7,331 nt of DNA, from the NCBI GenBank assembly GCA_023435545.1, contig JAEYRQ010000197.1:1-7331 (forward strand), written 5' to 3'. The notes under the pieces are model-generated. The model did no database searches, was not told the origin of the DNA, and worked only from the letters and a program-made list of their open reading frames with translations. Below, one piece after another: positions 1 to 5,424 of the stretch (its first letter is position 1; each line of letters starts with the position of its first letter). The position numbers and the translations under genes are program-made. Source of the stretch: Pseudomonadota bacterium. Its GTDB lineage: Bacteria; Pseudomonadota; Alphaproteobacteria; Rhizobiales; Tepidamorphaceae.

Positions 1-503
1 ACGCCGCGCGCAACGGGGTCGCGGACCGGGTCGAGGTGGTGGCGGCGGATCTCGCCGCCCGCGGCGCCGCCGCCCGCGCCGGCCTTGACCGAGCCGCCGA
101 TCACGCGATCGCCAATCCGCCTTTCCATGATCCCGCCGCCGCCCGCATCTCGCCGCGCAAGGTGCGTGCCCATGCCGCGCCCACGGCCGATCTGGAGGGC
201 TGGGTTCGTTTCGCCGCGGCGATCGTGCGGCCGGGCGGCACGTTGACCATGGTGCACAGGGCCGACGCGCTGGCAGCGATCCTGGCGGCCTTCGCGCGCC
301 GCTTCGGGTCGATCAACGTGCTGCCGGTTCATCCGCGCGAGGGCATGCCCGCCACGCGGGTGCTGGTTCAGGGGCTGAAGGGCAGCCGCGGTCCGCTCGC
401 AATCCTGCCAGGCCTGGTGCTGCATGAACGCGAGGGGCATGGCTTCCTGCCCGCGGTCGAGGCGGTGCTGCGGGAGGGCGCCGGTCTGCCGCTACGGCGC
501 TGA
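1..503 (+). CDS. TrmN6-like N6-adenine methyltransferase (COG4123 family), 5' end cut by window
   Basis: This is the C-terminal part of an S-adenosylmethionine-dependent methyltransferase resembling tRNA1(Val) adenine-37 N6-methyltransferase. The reading frame is open from position 3, before the first GTG at 36, with residues of the type AARNGVADRVEVV, which fit the strand after the SAM-binding region in this fold. The true start therefore lies upstream of the window. The catalytic NPPF motif, diagnostic of N6-adenine (amino) methyltransferases, is encoded at 114-125. Further conserved blocks follow: RPGGTLTMVHRAD, the KGSRGPL segment and LPGLVLHE near the C-terminus. The frame ends at TGA 501-503. 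The fold and NPPF chemistry are clear. The tRNA1(Val) substrate is inferred from family resemblance only, and other substrates are possible. The S49 peptidase gene follows after 54 bases, so co-transcription is possible. Confidence 0.82.
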   Translation, partial: AARNGVADRVEVVAADLAARGAAARAGLDRAADHAIANPPFHDPAAARISPRKVRAHAAPTADLEGWVRFAAAIVRPGGTLTMVHRADALAAILAAFARRFGSINVLPVHPREGMPATRVLVQGLKGSRGPLAILPGLVLHEREGHGFLPAVEAVLREGAGLPLRR

Positions 504-505
504 GG

Positions 506-534
506 TTGCATCGCGGGACCCTCCACTCCATTTG
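506..534 (+). promoter_or_regulatory. Weak candidate promoter for the S49 peptidase gene
   Basis: TTGCAT at 506-511 is followed after 17 bases by CATTTG at 529-534. The -35-like element is good and the -10-like element is poor. The position, between the methyltransferase stop and the peptidase start, is suitable. This is a pattern match only, and the peptidase may instead be read through from upstream. Confidence 0.3.
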
Positions 535-557
535 TCCGGTCGGGAGAACAGAGACGC

Positions 558-1415
558 ATGATGATCCTCGAACGACTGCGCACCCTGATGCCGGCAAGCT
601 GGCACGAACGGCATCCGCTGGTGCCGGTGGTTCGGCTGACCGGACCGATCGGCATGGCGACCCCGCTCAGACCGGGCATAACGCTGTCCGGCGTCGCCGG
701 GGCGCTGGAGAACGCCTTCAAGATCCGGCGCGCCAGCGCGGTGGCGCTGGTCATCAATTCGCCGGGCGGCTCGCCGGTGCAGAGCCACCTCGTCTACAAG
801 CGGGTGCGGGCGCTGGCGGAGGAGCACGGCAAGCCGGTCTTCGTGTTCATCGAGGACGTAGGGGCCTCGGGCGGCTACCTGATCGCGCTGGCCGGCGATG
901 AGATCGTCGCCGACGAGAGTTCGGTGGTCGGCTCGATCGGCGTCGTCGCGGCCACCTTCGGCTTCGACAAGGCGATCGAGAAGCTCGGCATCGAGCGTCG
1001 GGTGTACACGGCCGGCGAGCGCAAGGTGATTCTCGACCCCTTCCAGCCCGAAAAGCCGGAGGATGTGCGGCGGCTGAAGTCGCTGCAGAAGGATGTGCAC
1101 CAGATGTTCATCGACCTGGTGAAGGCGCGGCGCGGCGGCGCGCTGAACGGTTCGGACCGGACGCTGTTCTCCGGCGAGTTCTGGTCCGGCCGCAAGGCGC
1201 TGGATCTCGGTCTGGTCGATCGGATCGGCGATTTGAGGGGCGTGATGCGCGAGCGCTTCGGCGAGAAGGTGCGGCTGTTGCCGATTGCCACCGCCCGCGG
1301 CGGCCTCCTGCGCCGGCTGGTGCCGGGGACGCGAGCGGAGTTTTCCGCCGGGCTCGCAGACGATCTGGTGTCGGCGGTGGAGACCCGCGCGATGTGGTCG
1401 CGCTACGGATTGTAG
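558..1415 (+). CDS. S49 family serine peptidase (short SppA/SohB type)
   Basis: This 285-residue protein belongs to peptidase family S49, whose members (signal peptide peptidase SppA, SohB) cut remnant signal peptides or other membrane-associated peptides with a Ser/Lys dyad. The ClpP-like fold signature NSPGGSP is at residues 67-73. The nucleophile is Ser104 in GASGGY and the general base is Lys156 in TAGERK. The 52-residue spacing between them is what bacterial SppA shows. The conserved SVVGSIGVV segment follows the serine block at 122-130, and SGEFWSGRKALDLGLVD (205-221) is also typical. Only one catalytic domain is present, so it is a short form and not the double-length E. coli SppA. No N-terminal membrane anchor is visible. 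The start at 558 follows GGGAGA (542-547); a second ATG at 561 is an alternative. The next gene begins 11 bases after its stop, so the two are probably co-transcribed. Confidence 0.9.
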   Translation: MMILERLRTLMPASWHERHPLVPVVRLTGPIGMATPLRPGITLSGVAGALENAFKIRRASAVALVINSPGGSPVQSHLVYKRVRALAEEHGKPVFVFIEDVGASGGYLIALAGDEIVADESSVVGSIGVVAATFGFDKAIEKLGIERRVYTAGERKVILDPFQPEKPEDVRRLKSLQKDVHQMFIDLVKARRGGALNGSDRTLFSGEFWSGRKALDLGLVDRIGDLRGVMRERFGEKVRLLPIATARGGLLRRLVPGTRAEFSAGLADDLVSAVETRAMWSRYGL

Positions 1416-1426
1416 GGAGGACGGAG

Positions 1427-1618
1427 ATGCCGAACCCGGTCATCATCGGCGGGCTGATCGTCGGCGGGGCACTGGCGGCGTGGCGGGTGGTGCGTGAGCG
1501 GCAACGGCGCCGGCGCCTGCTCGAGCGGCTGGCGGTGGAGACCGACGCTGACGCGCCGGTGGTCGCGCTCGAACGCGATCCGGTGTCCGGCGTCTTCCGA
1601 CCCCGACGGGATGCCTGA
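1427..1618 (+). CDS. Small single-pass membrane protein of unknown function, paired with the S49 peptidase
   Basis: This encodes a 63-residue protein that I cannot assign to a named family. Residues 4-19 are hydrophobic and glycine/alanine-rich and could span the membrane once. A very basic stretch follows at 20-33 (ending RQRRRR), which would place the C-terminal part in the cytoplasm by the positive-inside rule. The tail carries LERDPVSGVFRP (48-59), a motif-like end that looks conserved rather than random. The start at 1427 is chosen because a strong GGGAGG ribosome binding site lies at 1415-1420, six bases upstream; a GTG at 1394 in the same frame would overlap the peptidase and lacks such a site. 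It ends 14 bases before the convergent stop of the CPBP protease gene. Tight linkage to the peptidase suggests a shared role, possibly as a membrane anchor or adaptor, which is inference. Confidence 0.7.
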   Translation: MPNPVIIGGLIVGGALAAWRVVRERQRRRRLLERLAVETDADAPVVALERDPVSGVFRPRRDA

Positions 1619-1632
1619 CCCCCTGCCGTTGC

Positions 1633-2298
1633 TCAGCGGAAGACGGCGCCGTGGTAGAAGTAGATTCCGAGGCCGGAGGTGAACACGGCCAGGCCGGCGA
1701 TCGCGTGCAGGACCCACGCGAGCAGGAACGACCTTCGGTCGAGATAGGCCCAGGCGAAGACGGCGCCCCCCAGCCCGGTCAGAATCACGGCCGGCCAGTT
1801 CCAGTAGAACAGGTGCGCCAGCGCGAAGACGCCGGCATTGACCAGGATCGCTGCGGCTCGCGAGGGGAACAGCGCACCATATCTGCCGAAGAACAGCGCC
1901 CGGAACACGATCTCCTGCGGCAGCGCCGACAGGAACGGATAGGCGATCATGATCGTCAGCCAGAGATCGGGATTGTAGCGCGGCAGGCTGAACAGCGCGT
2001 GTGGTCTCAGCCACATGACGAGCGCGACGCTCGCTCCGACTGCGACGGCCGAGAAGGCCGTTGCGACCACCAGGTCGAGCCTGTCCGGCCGGGACAAGAG
2101 ATCGCGCCAGTCGAATCCTTCGGACACGGACAGCAGCACGACCGCCAGCACGAACATGCCGCCGAGCGCGCTCCACATGACGGCCGGCGGCAGATGCAGC
2201 GCCATGACCAGGGGCAGCGCGCCGAAGATCAAGGCGAACTCCATCCACAGACGCAGGCGGCGGAGCGGCAGGATGGTAGAAGCAGCGGCTGTCGGCAT
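1633..2298 (-). CDS. CPBP family intramembrane metalloprotease (CAAX protease/bacteriocin-processing, Abi family)
   Basis: This is a polytopic membrane protein of 221 residues with the signatures of the CPBP (Rce1/Abi) glutamic-type intramembrane protease family. Motif 1 is QEIVFR at residues 128-133, motif 2 is FALAH at 158-162, and a third histidine (His198 in WVLHAIAG) lies in the last membrane segment. About six to seven hydrophobic segments run from residue 19 to about 212. The family norm for motif 1 is EExxxR; here the first Glu is Gln. The ATG at 2298 is preferred because the protein then begins with a short tail before LRRLRLWMEF and the first membrane segment. An in-frame ATG at 2355 would add 19 residues, and neither start has a strong ribosome binding site. 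The gene is convergent with the S49 peptidase cluster and divergent from moaB. The substrate is unknown. Members elsewhere process prenylated proteins or bacteriocins or have no known job. Confidence 0.85.
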   Translation of the reverse strand: MPTAAASTILPLRRLRLWMEFALIFGALPLVMALHLPPAVMWSALGGMFVLAVVLLSVSEGFDWRDLLSRPDRLDLVVATAFSAVAVGASVALVMWLRPHALFSLPRYNPDLWLTIMIAYPFLSALPQEIVFRALFFGRYGALFPSRAAAILVNAGVFALAHLFYWNWPAVILTGLGGAVFAWAYLDRRSFLLAWVLHAIAGLAVFTSGLGIYFYHGAVFR

Positions 2299-2424
2299 CG
2301 GCAAGATCCGGAAGTGGCGGCCCCGTCGGGTCTGGGGGAAGGCTGGCCACGCCATGATGGCGAACCCATGACGGCGGGCGCCCAGCCGGAGAGCGGATCG
2401 TCGCTTATGCGTCGATTCCGCCCC

Positions 2425-2453
2425 TTCTGGAGCCGAACCTCCCCGGATATAGT
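2425..2453 (+). promoter_or_regulatory. Candidate promoter for moaB
   Basis: TTCTGG at 2425-2430 and TATAGT at 2448-2453 are separated by 17 bases, about 27 bases before the moaB start. The -10-like element is good and the -35-like element is weak. It lies in the region between the divergent CPBP and moaB genes. No comparably good promoter for the minus-strand gene was found there. Pattern match only. Confidence 0.4.
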
Positions 2454-2479
2454 CCTGCCGCCCGCAGGAGACAGTCCAC

Positions 2480-3022
2480 ATGACGGCCGAAGAGCGCAGC
2501 TTCATCCCGGTTCGCATCGCGGTGGTGACGGTATCCGACACCCGGACGCCCGAGACCGACAAGTCCGGCCAGCTTCTCGTCGACCGCCTCACGGCGGCCG
2601 GCCATCACCTGGCGGCCCGCCGCCTCGTGCCGGACGAGTTCGCCGCGATCCAGGACGTGGTGCGAGTCCTGTCGTTCCAGTCCGACATCGACGTCGTGAT
2701 CACCACCGGCGGCACCGGGCTGACCGGCCGCGATGTGACGCCGGATGCCGTGGAGCCGCTGTTCGAGAAGCGGATGGAGGGCTTTGCCTGGGCATTCCAC
2801 AAGATCTCCTACGAGAAGATCGGCACCTCGACGATCCAGAGCCGCGCGACCGCCGGGGTTGCCAATTCGACCTACATCTTCTGCCTGCCCGGCTCGCCGG
2901 GGGCCTGCCGCGACGCCTGGGACCACATCCTCGAGCAGCAGCTGGACTACCGCCACATGCCCTGCAATTTCGTCGAGATCCTGCCGCGCCTCGGCGAACA
3001 CCTGCAGCGCAGCAAGGGATAG
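2480..3022 (+). CDS. moaB: Molybdenum cofactor biosynthesis protein B (MoaB/MogA family)
   Basis: This 180-residue protein has the MoCF-binding fold of MogA/MoaB, which handles molybdopterin, adenylating it before molybdenum insertion in MogA-type enzymes. It resembles E. coli MoaB throughout: FIPVRIAVVTVSDTR at the N-terminus (8-22), the TTGGTGLTGRDVTPDA block (75-90) that binds the pterin or nucleotide phosphates, the GTSTIQSRATAGVAN block (115-129), the LPGSPGACRDAW block (136-147) and the C-terminal PCNFVE (161-166). The MPCNF ending and overall length favour MoaB over MogA. AGGAG at 2466-2470 lies nine bases before the ATG, supporting this start. No other Mo-cofactor gene is nearby, so it stands alone here. 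It is followed by 124 non-coding bases. Family assignment is firm. Whether it works as MogA does in this organism cannot be read from the sequence. Confidence 0.92.
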   Translation: MTAEERSFIPVRIAVVTVSDTRTPETDKSGQLLVDRLTAAGHHLAARRLVPDEFAAIQDVVRVLSFQSDIDVVITTGGTGLTGRDVTPDAVEPLFEKRMEGFAWAFHKISYEKIGTSTIQSRATAGVANSTYIFCLPGSPGACRDAWDHILEQQLDYRHMPCNFVEILPRLGEHLQRSKG

Positions 3023-3082
3023 CGGAGCGGCCGGATGGGCGCCCGTGCAGTGAGCTCTTCGGCTGCCCATTGCCTCACCCCC

Positions 3083-3111
3083 TTGGGCAATTCCCGCGCG
3101 CCCTGCTATAA
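3083..3111 (+). promoter_or_regulatory. Promoter-like sequence for the lipoprotein gene
   Basis: TTGGGC at 3083-3088 and CTATAA at 3106-3111 are exactly 17 bases apart. This matches the usual alphaproteobacterial housekeeping pattern (TTGAC-like element, 17 bases, CTATAA-like element). It is about 35 bases upstream of the lipoprotein start codon. It implies that this gene is transcribed separately from moaB. Confidence 0.55.
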
Positions 3112-3146
3112 GGCGCCGGAGTAGCGTAAACGAGGGTGGACTAAGA

Positions 3147-3791
3147 ATGCGGGAGATTCCCCCGGTGCCGGCGATCCGACGCCTGGCGCGGCTGGCCGTA
3201 CTGGCCGGCGTGGCCGCCGCCGTCGCAGCCTGCGACTCGCAGGCGATGAAGGATGCGAGCGATTCCACCGTGGGGCTCGGCCGCCTGCTGGTCGGCGCGG
3301 GCCAGCCGGACCCGAACGAACTGCCGGTCGACGCCGGCGCGCCGCCGCCGCCTGTTGCGGTGAAGTGCCCGCAGGTGGTCGTGCGCGACGGGACCGAGAC
3401 CTACCGCATCTATGAACGCGGCTTCGACGGGGATCCGGGCCACGTCATCTACCAGGGTGGCGTCACCCGCACCGCACGGGAGTGCGAATTCATCGCCCCC
3501 AATGCGATTCGCATCAAGTTCGGCGTCGCCGGACGCGTGATAACCGGCCCTAAGGGCAGCCCCGGTGCGGTGGAACTGCCGCTTCGCGCGGCCTTCGTCG
3601 GACGCGGCGGCGAGCCGGTCTGGACCCAGCTCTACCGGGTCCAGACGACGGTCCTGCCGGGCGAGACGGTCGCGCAGTTCCAGCAGGTCGAGGACAACCT
3701 GTACTACGAGGTACCGGAAGGCCAGCACATCAACGACTTCGTGGTCTATGTCGGCTTCGACGAGGTACCCGCCGGCCAGCGCCGCGGTTGA
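3147..3791 (+). CDS. Predicted lipoprotein of unknown function
   Basis: This 214-residue protein begins with a charged segment (RRLAR, 11-15), a hydrophobic stretch (16-27) and the lipobox AVAAC, with Cys29 as the predicted lipidated residue, so it should be a membrane-anchored lipoprotein exposed to the periplasm. The residue after the cysteine is Asp30; in E. coli this favours retention in the inner membrane, but the rule is not secure outside enterobacteria. A proline-rich linker (APPPPVAV, 65-72) leads to a globular region rich in beta-type sequence. Two further cysteines, Cys74 and Cys113, could form a disulfide. Motifs such as CPQVVVRDGTETYRIYERG (74-92) look conserved, but I cannot name a family. 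The start follows a GAGGGTGG-like site at 3132-3139. The stop codon overlaps the -35 element of the gcv promoter downstream. No functional claim is made. Confidence 0.8.
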   Translation: MREIPPVPAIRRLARLAVLAGVAAAVAACDSQAMKDASDSTVGLGRLLVGAGQPDPNELPVDAGAPPPPVAVKCPQVVVRDGTETYRIYERGFDGDPGHVIYQGGVTRTARECEFIAPNAIRIKFGVAGRVITGPKGSPGAVELPLRAAFVGRGGEPVWTQLYRVQTTVLPGETVAQFQQVEDNLYYEVPEGQHINDFVVYVGFDEVPAGQRRG

Positions 3792-3815
3792 CAGGCTGCC
3801 GCCCGACCTTAAGAT
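3788..3815 (+). promoter_or_regulatory. Probable promoter of the gcv operon
   Basis: A perfect TTGACA lies at 3788-3793 and TAAGAT at 3810-3815, 16 bases apart. Transcription would start near 3822, about a dozen bases before the first riboswitch helix, which is the expected place. The -35 hexamer overlaps the stop codon (3789-3791) of the lipoprotein gene. Confidence 0.6.
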
Positions 3816-3834
3816 CACGACCACATTCGACGAA

Positions 3835-4024
3835 TCCTGCGGGAGAGAACGGTCCGCAACCCGTCGCCGAAGGCGCAACCGGCCCCGGAAACGCTCAGGC
3901 AAACGGACCGCAGGAGGATGAAACTCTGGAAAGCAGCCGCCGGCAGCCAACTTTGCCGGTAGCTCACCGTAGGGGGTAAGTCGCGGCCGATCCGCGGCGA
4001 AATCTCTCAGGTCCTGCGACAGAG
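3835..4024 (+). promoter_or_regulatory. Tandem glycine riboswitch (gcvT element), two aptamers
   Basis: This is an mRNA leader that should bind glycine and control the gcv operon below it. Aptamer 1 spans 3835-3915. Its closing helix P1 pairs TCCTGCGG (3835-3842) perfectly with CCGCAGGA (3908-3915), and inside are the conserved GCCGAAGGCGCAAC (3865-3878) and CTCAGGCAAA (3894-3903) blocks. Aptamer 2 spans 3924-4024. Its P1 pairs CTCTG (3924-3928) with CAGAG (4020-4024), and its core has CACCGTAGGGGGTAAG (3965-3980) and AATCTCTCAGG (4001-4011). A peripheral hairpin in aptamer 2 is CCGGCA (3940-3945) with TGCCGG (3954-3959). The linker between the aptamers is only eight bases (3916-3923), typical of the tandem cooperative form. 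The assignment rests on these core motifs, the perfect P1 helix and the position upstream of gcvT. Regulation probably acts on gcvT translation. Confidence 0.93.
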
Positions 4025-4077
4025 GGGGCGCGAGCAAACCCGATGAGGGTTTTCGACTCACGTCTTCACGCAGGACC
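4010..4077 (+). promoter_or_regulatory. Predicted expression platform: anti-Shine-Dalgarno helix covering the gcvT ribosome binding site
   Basis: GGTCCTGCG (4010-4018), inside the 3' part of aptamer 2, is perfectly complementary over nine bases to CGCAGGACC (4069-4077), which contains the AGGA ribosome binding site (4072-4075) six bases before the gcvT start at 4082. The upstream strand lies between the core CTCAGG block and the P1 3' strand, so the ligand-bound fold would compete with this helix. A small hairpin, AAACCC (4036-4041) with GGGTTT (4047-4052), sits between the two arms. This gives a simple model in which glycine frees the ribosome binding site. The complementarity is seen; the switching is inferred. 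Confidence 0.6.
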
Positions 4078-4081
4078 CGAC

Positions 4082-5221
4082 ATGGCCGAAAGCCCAGCCT
4101 CCGACGCCCCCCTTCTCCATACCCCTCTGCACGACCGCCACGCAGGGCTCGGTGCCCGCATCGTCCCGTTCGCAGGCTACGCGATGCCGGTGCAGTATCC
4201 GAAGGGCATCATTGCCGAGCATCTGTGGACGCGCGAGAACGCTGGCCTGTTCGACGTCTCGCACATGGGCCAGGCGTTCCTGTCCGGTCCTGACCATGCG
4301 ACGACGGCCGCCGCCATCGAGGCGCTGGTGCCGGGCGAGGTCCGCGACCTGAAGCCCGGCGCGATCCGCTACACCCAACTCCTCACCGCGGACGGTGGCA
4401 TCATCGACGACCTGATGGTCACGCGGTCGCTGTCCGCAGACGACGACGGATCGCTGATGCTGGTGGTCAATGCCGCCCGCAAGGACGTGGACTACGCCCA
4501 TATCGCCGCGCGCCTGCCGGCGGACGTAACCTTGCACCCGGTCACCGACAGGGCGCTGATCGCGCTGCAGGGGCCGAAGGCGGAGGCCGTCATGGCGCGC
4601 CACTGCCCGAAGGCCGTCGATCTCGGCTTCATGACCGCGACCAGCGCCGAGTTCGACGGCATCGACTGCCATGTTTCGCGCTCCGGCTATACCGGCGAGG
4701 ACGGCTTCGAGATATCGGTCGCCGACACACATGCCGGCACGGTGTGGGATGCGCTGCTGGCCGATCCGGAGGTCGCCCCCATCGGCCTCGGCGCCCGCGA
4801 CACGCTCCGCCTCGAGGCCGGCCTTTGCCTCTACGGCCACGACATCGACGAGACCACCTCGCCGGTCGAGGCGGCGCTGACCTGGTCGATCGGCAAGCGC
4901 CGGCGCGAGGAGGGCGGTTTTCCCGGCTATGACCGCATCCGACGGGAACTGGCGGAGGGTCCCGCCCGCAAGCGGGTCGGAATCAGGCCCACGGGCCGAG
5001 CACCGGCGCGCGAAGGAACGGAGATCGCGGCGAACGCCAGTCCGGTCGGAACCATCACCAGCGGCGGCTTCGGCCCCTCCGTCGGTGGGCCGGTGGCGAT
5101 GGGCTACGTGGCCAAAGGCTCCACTGACATTGGAACGGCTTTGACGCTCAACGTCCGCGGGCGCGAGGAGCCGGCCACCGTTGCCGCGCTGCCGTTCGTG
5201 CCGAACCGGTACAAGCGATGA
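4082..5221 (+). CDS. gcvT: Aminomethyltransferase, glycine cleavage system T protein
   Basis: GcvT takes the aminomethyl group from the lipoyl arm of GcvH, releases ammonia and passes the one-carbon unit to tetrahydrofolate. The 379-residue protein shows the family blocks in order: TPLHDRHAGLGARIVPFAGY (14-33), RENAGLFDVSHMG (51-63), the catalytic Asp pair in GGIIDDLMV (105-113), SRSGYTGEDGFEI (199-211), ARDTLRLEAGLCLYGHDID (238-256) and the C-terminal barrel ending in PFVPNRYK. The length is near the usual 360-380. The start at 4082 is chosen because AGGA (4072-4075) precedes it by six bases and because the family begins at about this point. An in-frame ATG at 4043 would add 13 residues, but it lies in the leader next to the riboswitch. 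It is the first gene of the gcv operon, under probable riboswitch control. Confidence 0.96.
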   Translation: MAESPASDAPLLHTPLHDRHAGLGARIVPFAGYAMPVQYPKGIIAEHLWTRENAGLFDVSHMGQAFLSGPDHATTAAAIEALVPGEVRDLKPGAIRYTQLLTADGGIIDDLMVTRSLSADDDGSLMLVVNAARKDVDYAHIAARLPADVTLHPVTDRALIALQGPKAEAVMARHCPKAVDLGFMTATSAEFDGIDCHVSRSGYTGEDGFEISVADTHAGTVWDALLADPEVAPIGLGARDTLRLEAGLCLYGHDIDETTSPVEAALTWSIGKRRREEGGFPGYDRIRRELAEGPARKRVGIRPTGRAPAREGTEIAANASPVGTITSGGFGPSVGGPVAMGYVAKGSTDIGTALTLNVRGREEPATVAALPFVPNRYKR

Positions 5222-5240
5222 GCCAGCCGCCACACCACCT

Positions 5241-5378
5241 TCGTCATCCCGGCCGCTCGGGTCCGCGCGAAGCGCGGCCCAAGGGCAGGCTCCGCGCAAC
5301 GAAGAGCCGGGATCGGGACCCAATCGACGCCAGTAGCGTCCCGATCTCGGATCGGCCTTCGGCCGTCCGGGATGACGC
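5241..5378. repeat. Palindromic intergenic repeat element between gcvT and gcvH
   Basis: The element is bounded by an 11-bp perfect inverted repeat, CGTCATCCCGG (5242-5252) and CCGGGATGACG (5367-5377). Inside are three hairpins: CCGCGC (5263-5268) with GCGCGG (5272-5277) around a GAA loop; a 13-bp stem with one G-U pair between 5307-5319 and 5338-5350; and CGGCC (5353-5357) with GGCCG (5361-5365) around TTC. It resembles the dispersed CGTCATCCCGG-type palindromic repeats I recall from alphaproteobacterial intergenic regions, but only one copy is in this window. It lies inside the gcv operon, so it is transcribed and may affect mRNA stability or the gcvT:gcvH ratio. The GATGAC end motif is repeated at 5381-5386. 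Confidence 0.75.
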
Positions 5379-5424
5379 GAGATGACATGTTCGAGCTCAT
5401 GACCAAACCCGAGGGACCTATCGC

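Noticed and set aside
1394..1426. GTG start at 1394 for the small membrane protein, overlapping the peptidase gene
   Set aside because: The ATG at 1427 has a strong GGGAGG site six bases upstream and puts the hydrophobic segment at the N-terminus; the GTG has no comparable site.
3035..3070. Inverted repeat ATGGGC/GCCCAT downstream of moaB, considered as a terminator
   Set aside because: The stem is only six pairs with a 24-base loop and there is no T-run after it, so an intrinsic terminator cannot be supported.
1651..3111. Long plus-strand open frame spanning the CPBP gene region and moaB
   Set aside because: It runs antisense to the CPBP gene and in another frame across moaB. Its translation is Arg/Gln/Gly/Pro-rich with no domain, so it is a shadow frame.
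4036..4053. AAACCC/GGGTTTT hairpin considered as an intrinsic terminator of the riboswitch
   Set aside because: The short stem is half A-T pairs and the T-run is almost entirely inside the stem. The SD-sequestration helix is the better explanation of the platform.
4058..5323. Long open frame on the minus strand opposite gcvT
   Set aside because: It is antisense to a clear gcvT, has no recognisable motifs, and is explained by the GC-rich codon bias that removes stops from the opposite strand.
5263..5365. GC-rich hairpins between gcvT and gcvH considered as a transcription terminator
   Set aside because: No T-run follows any of the stems, and gcvH lies downstream without an obvious promoter, so the operon is expected to be transcribed through.
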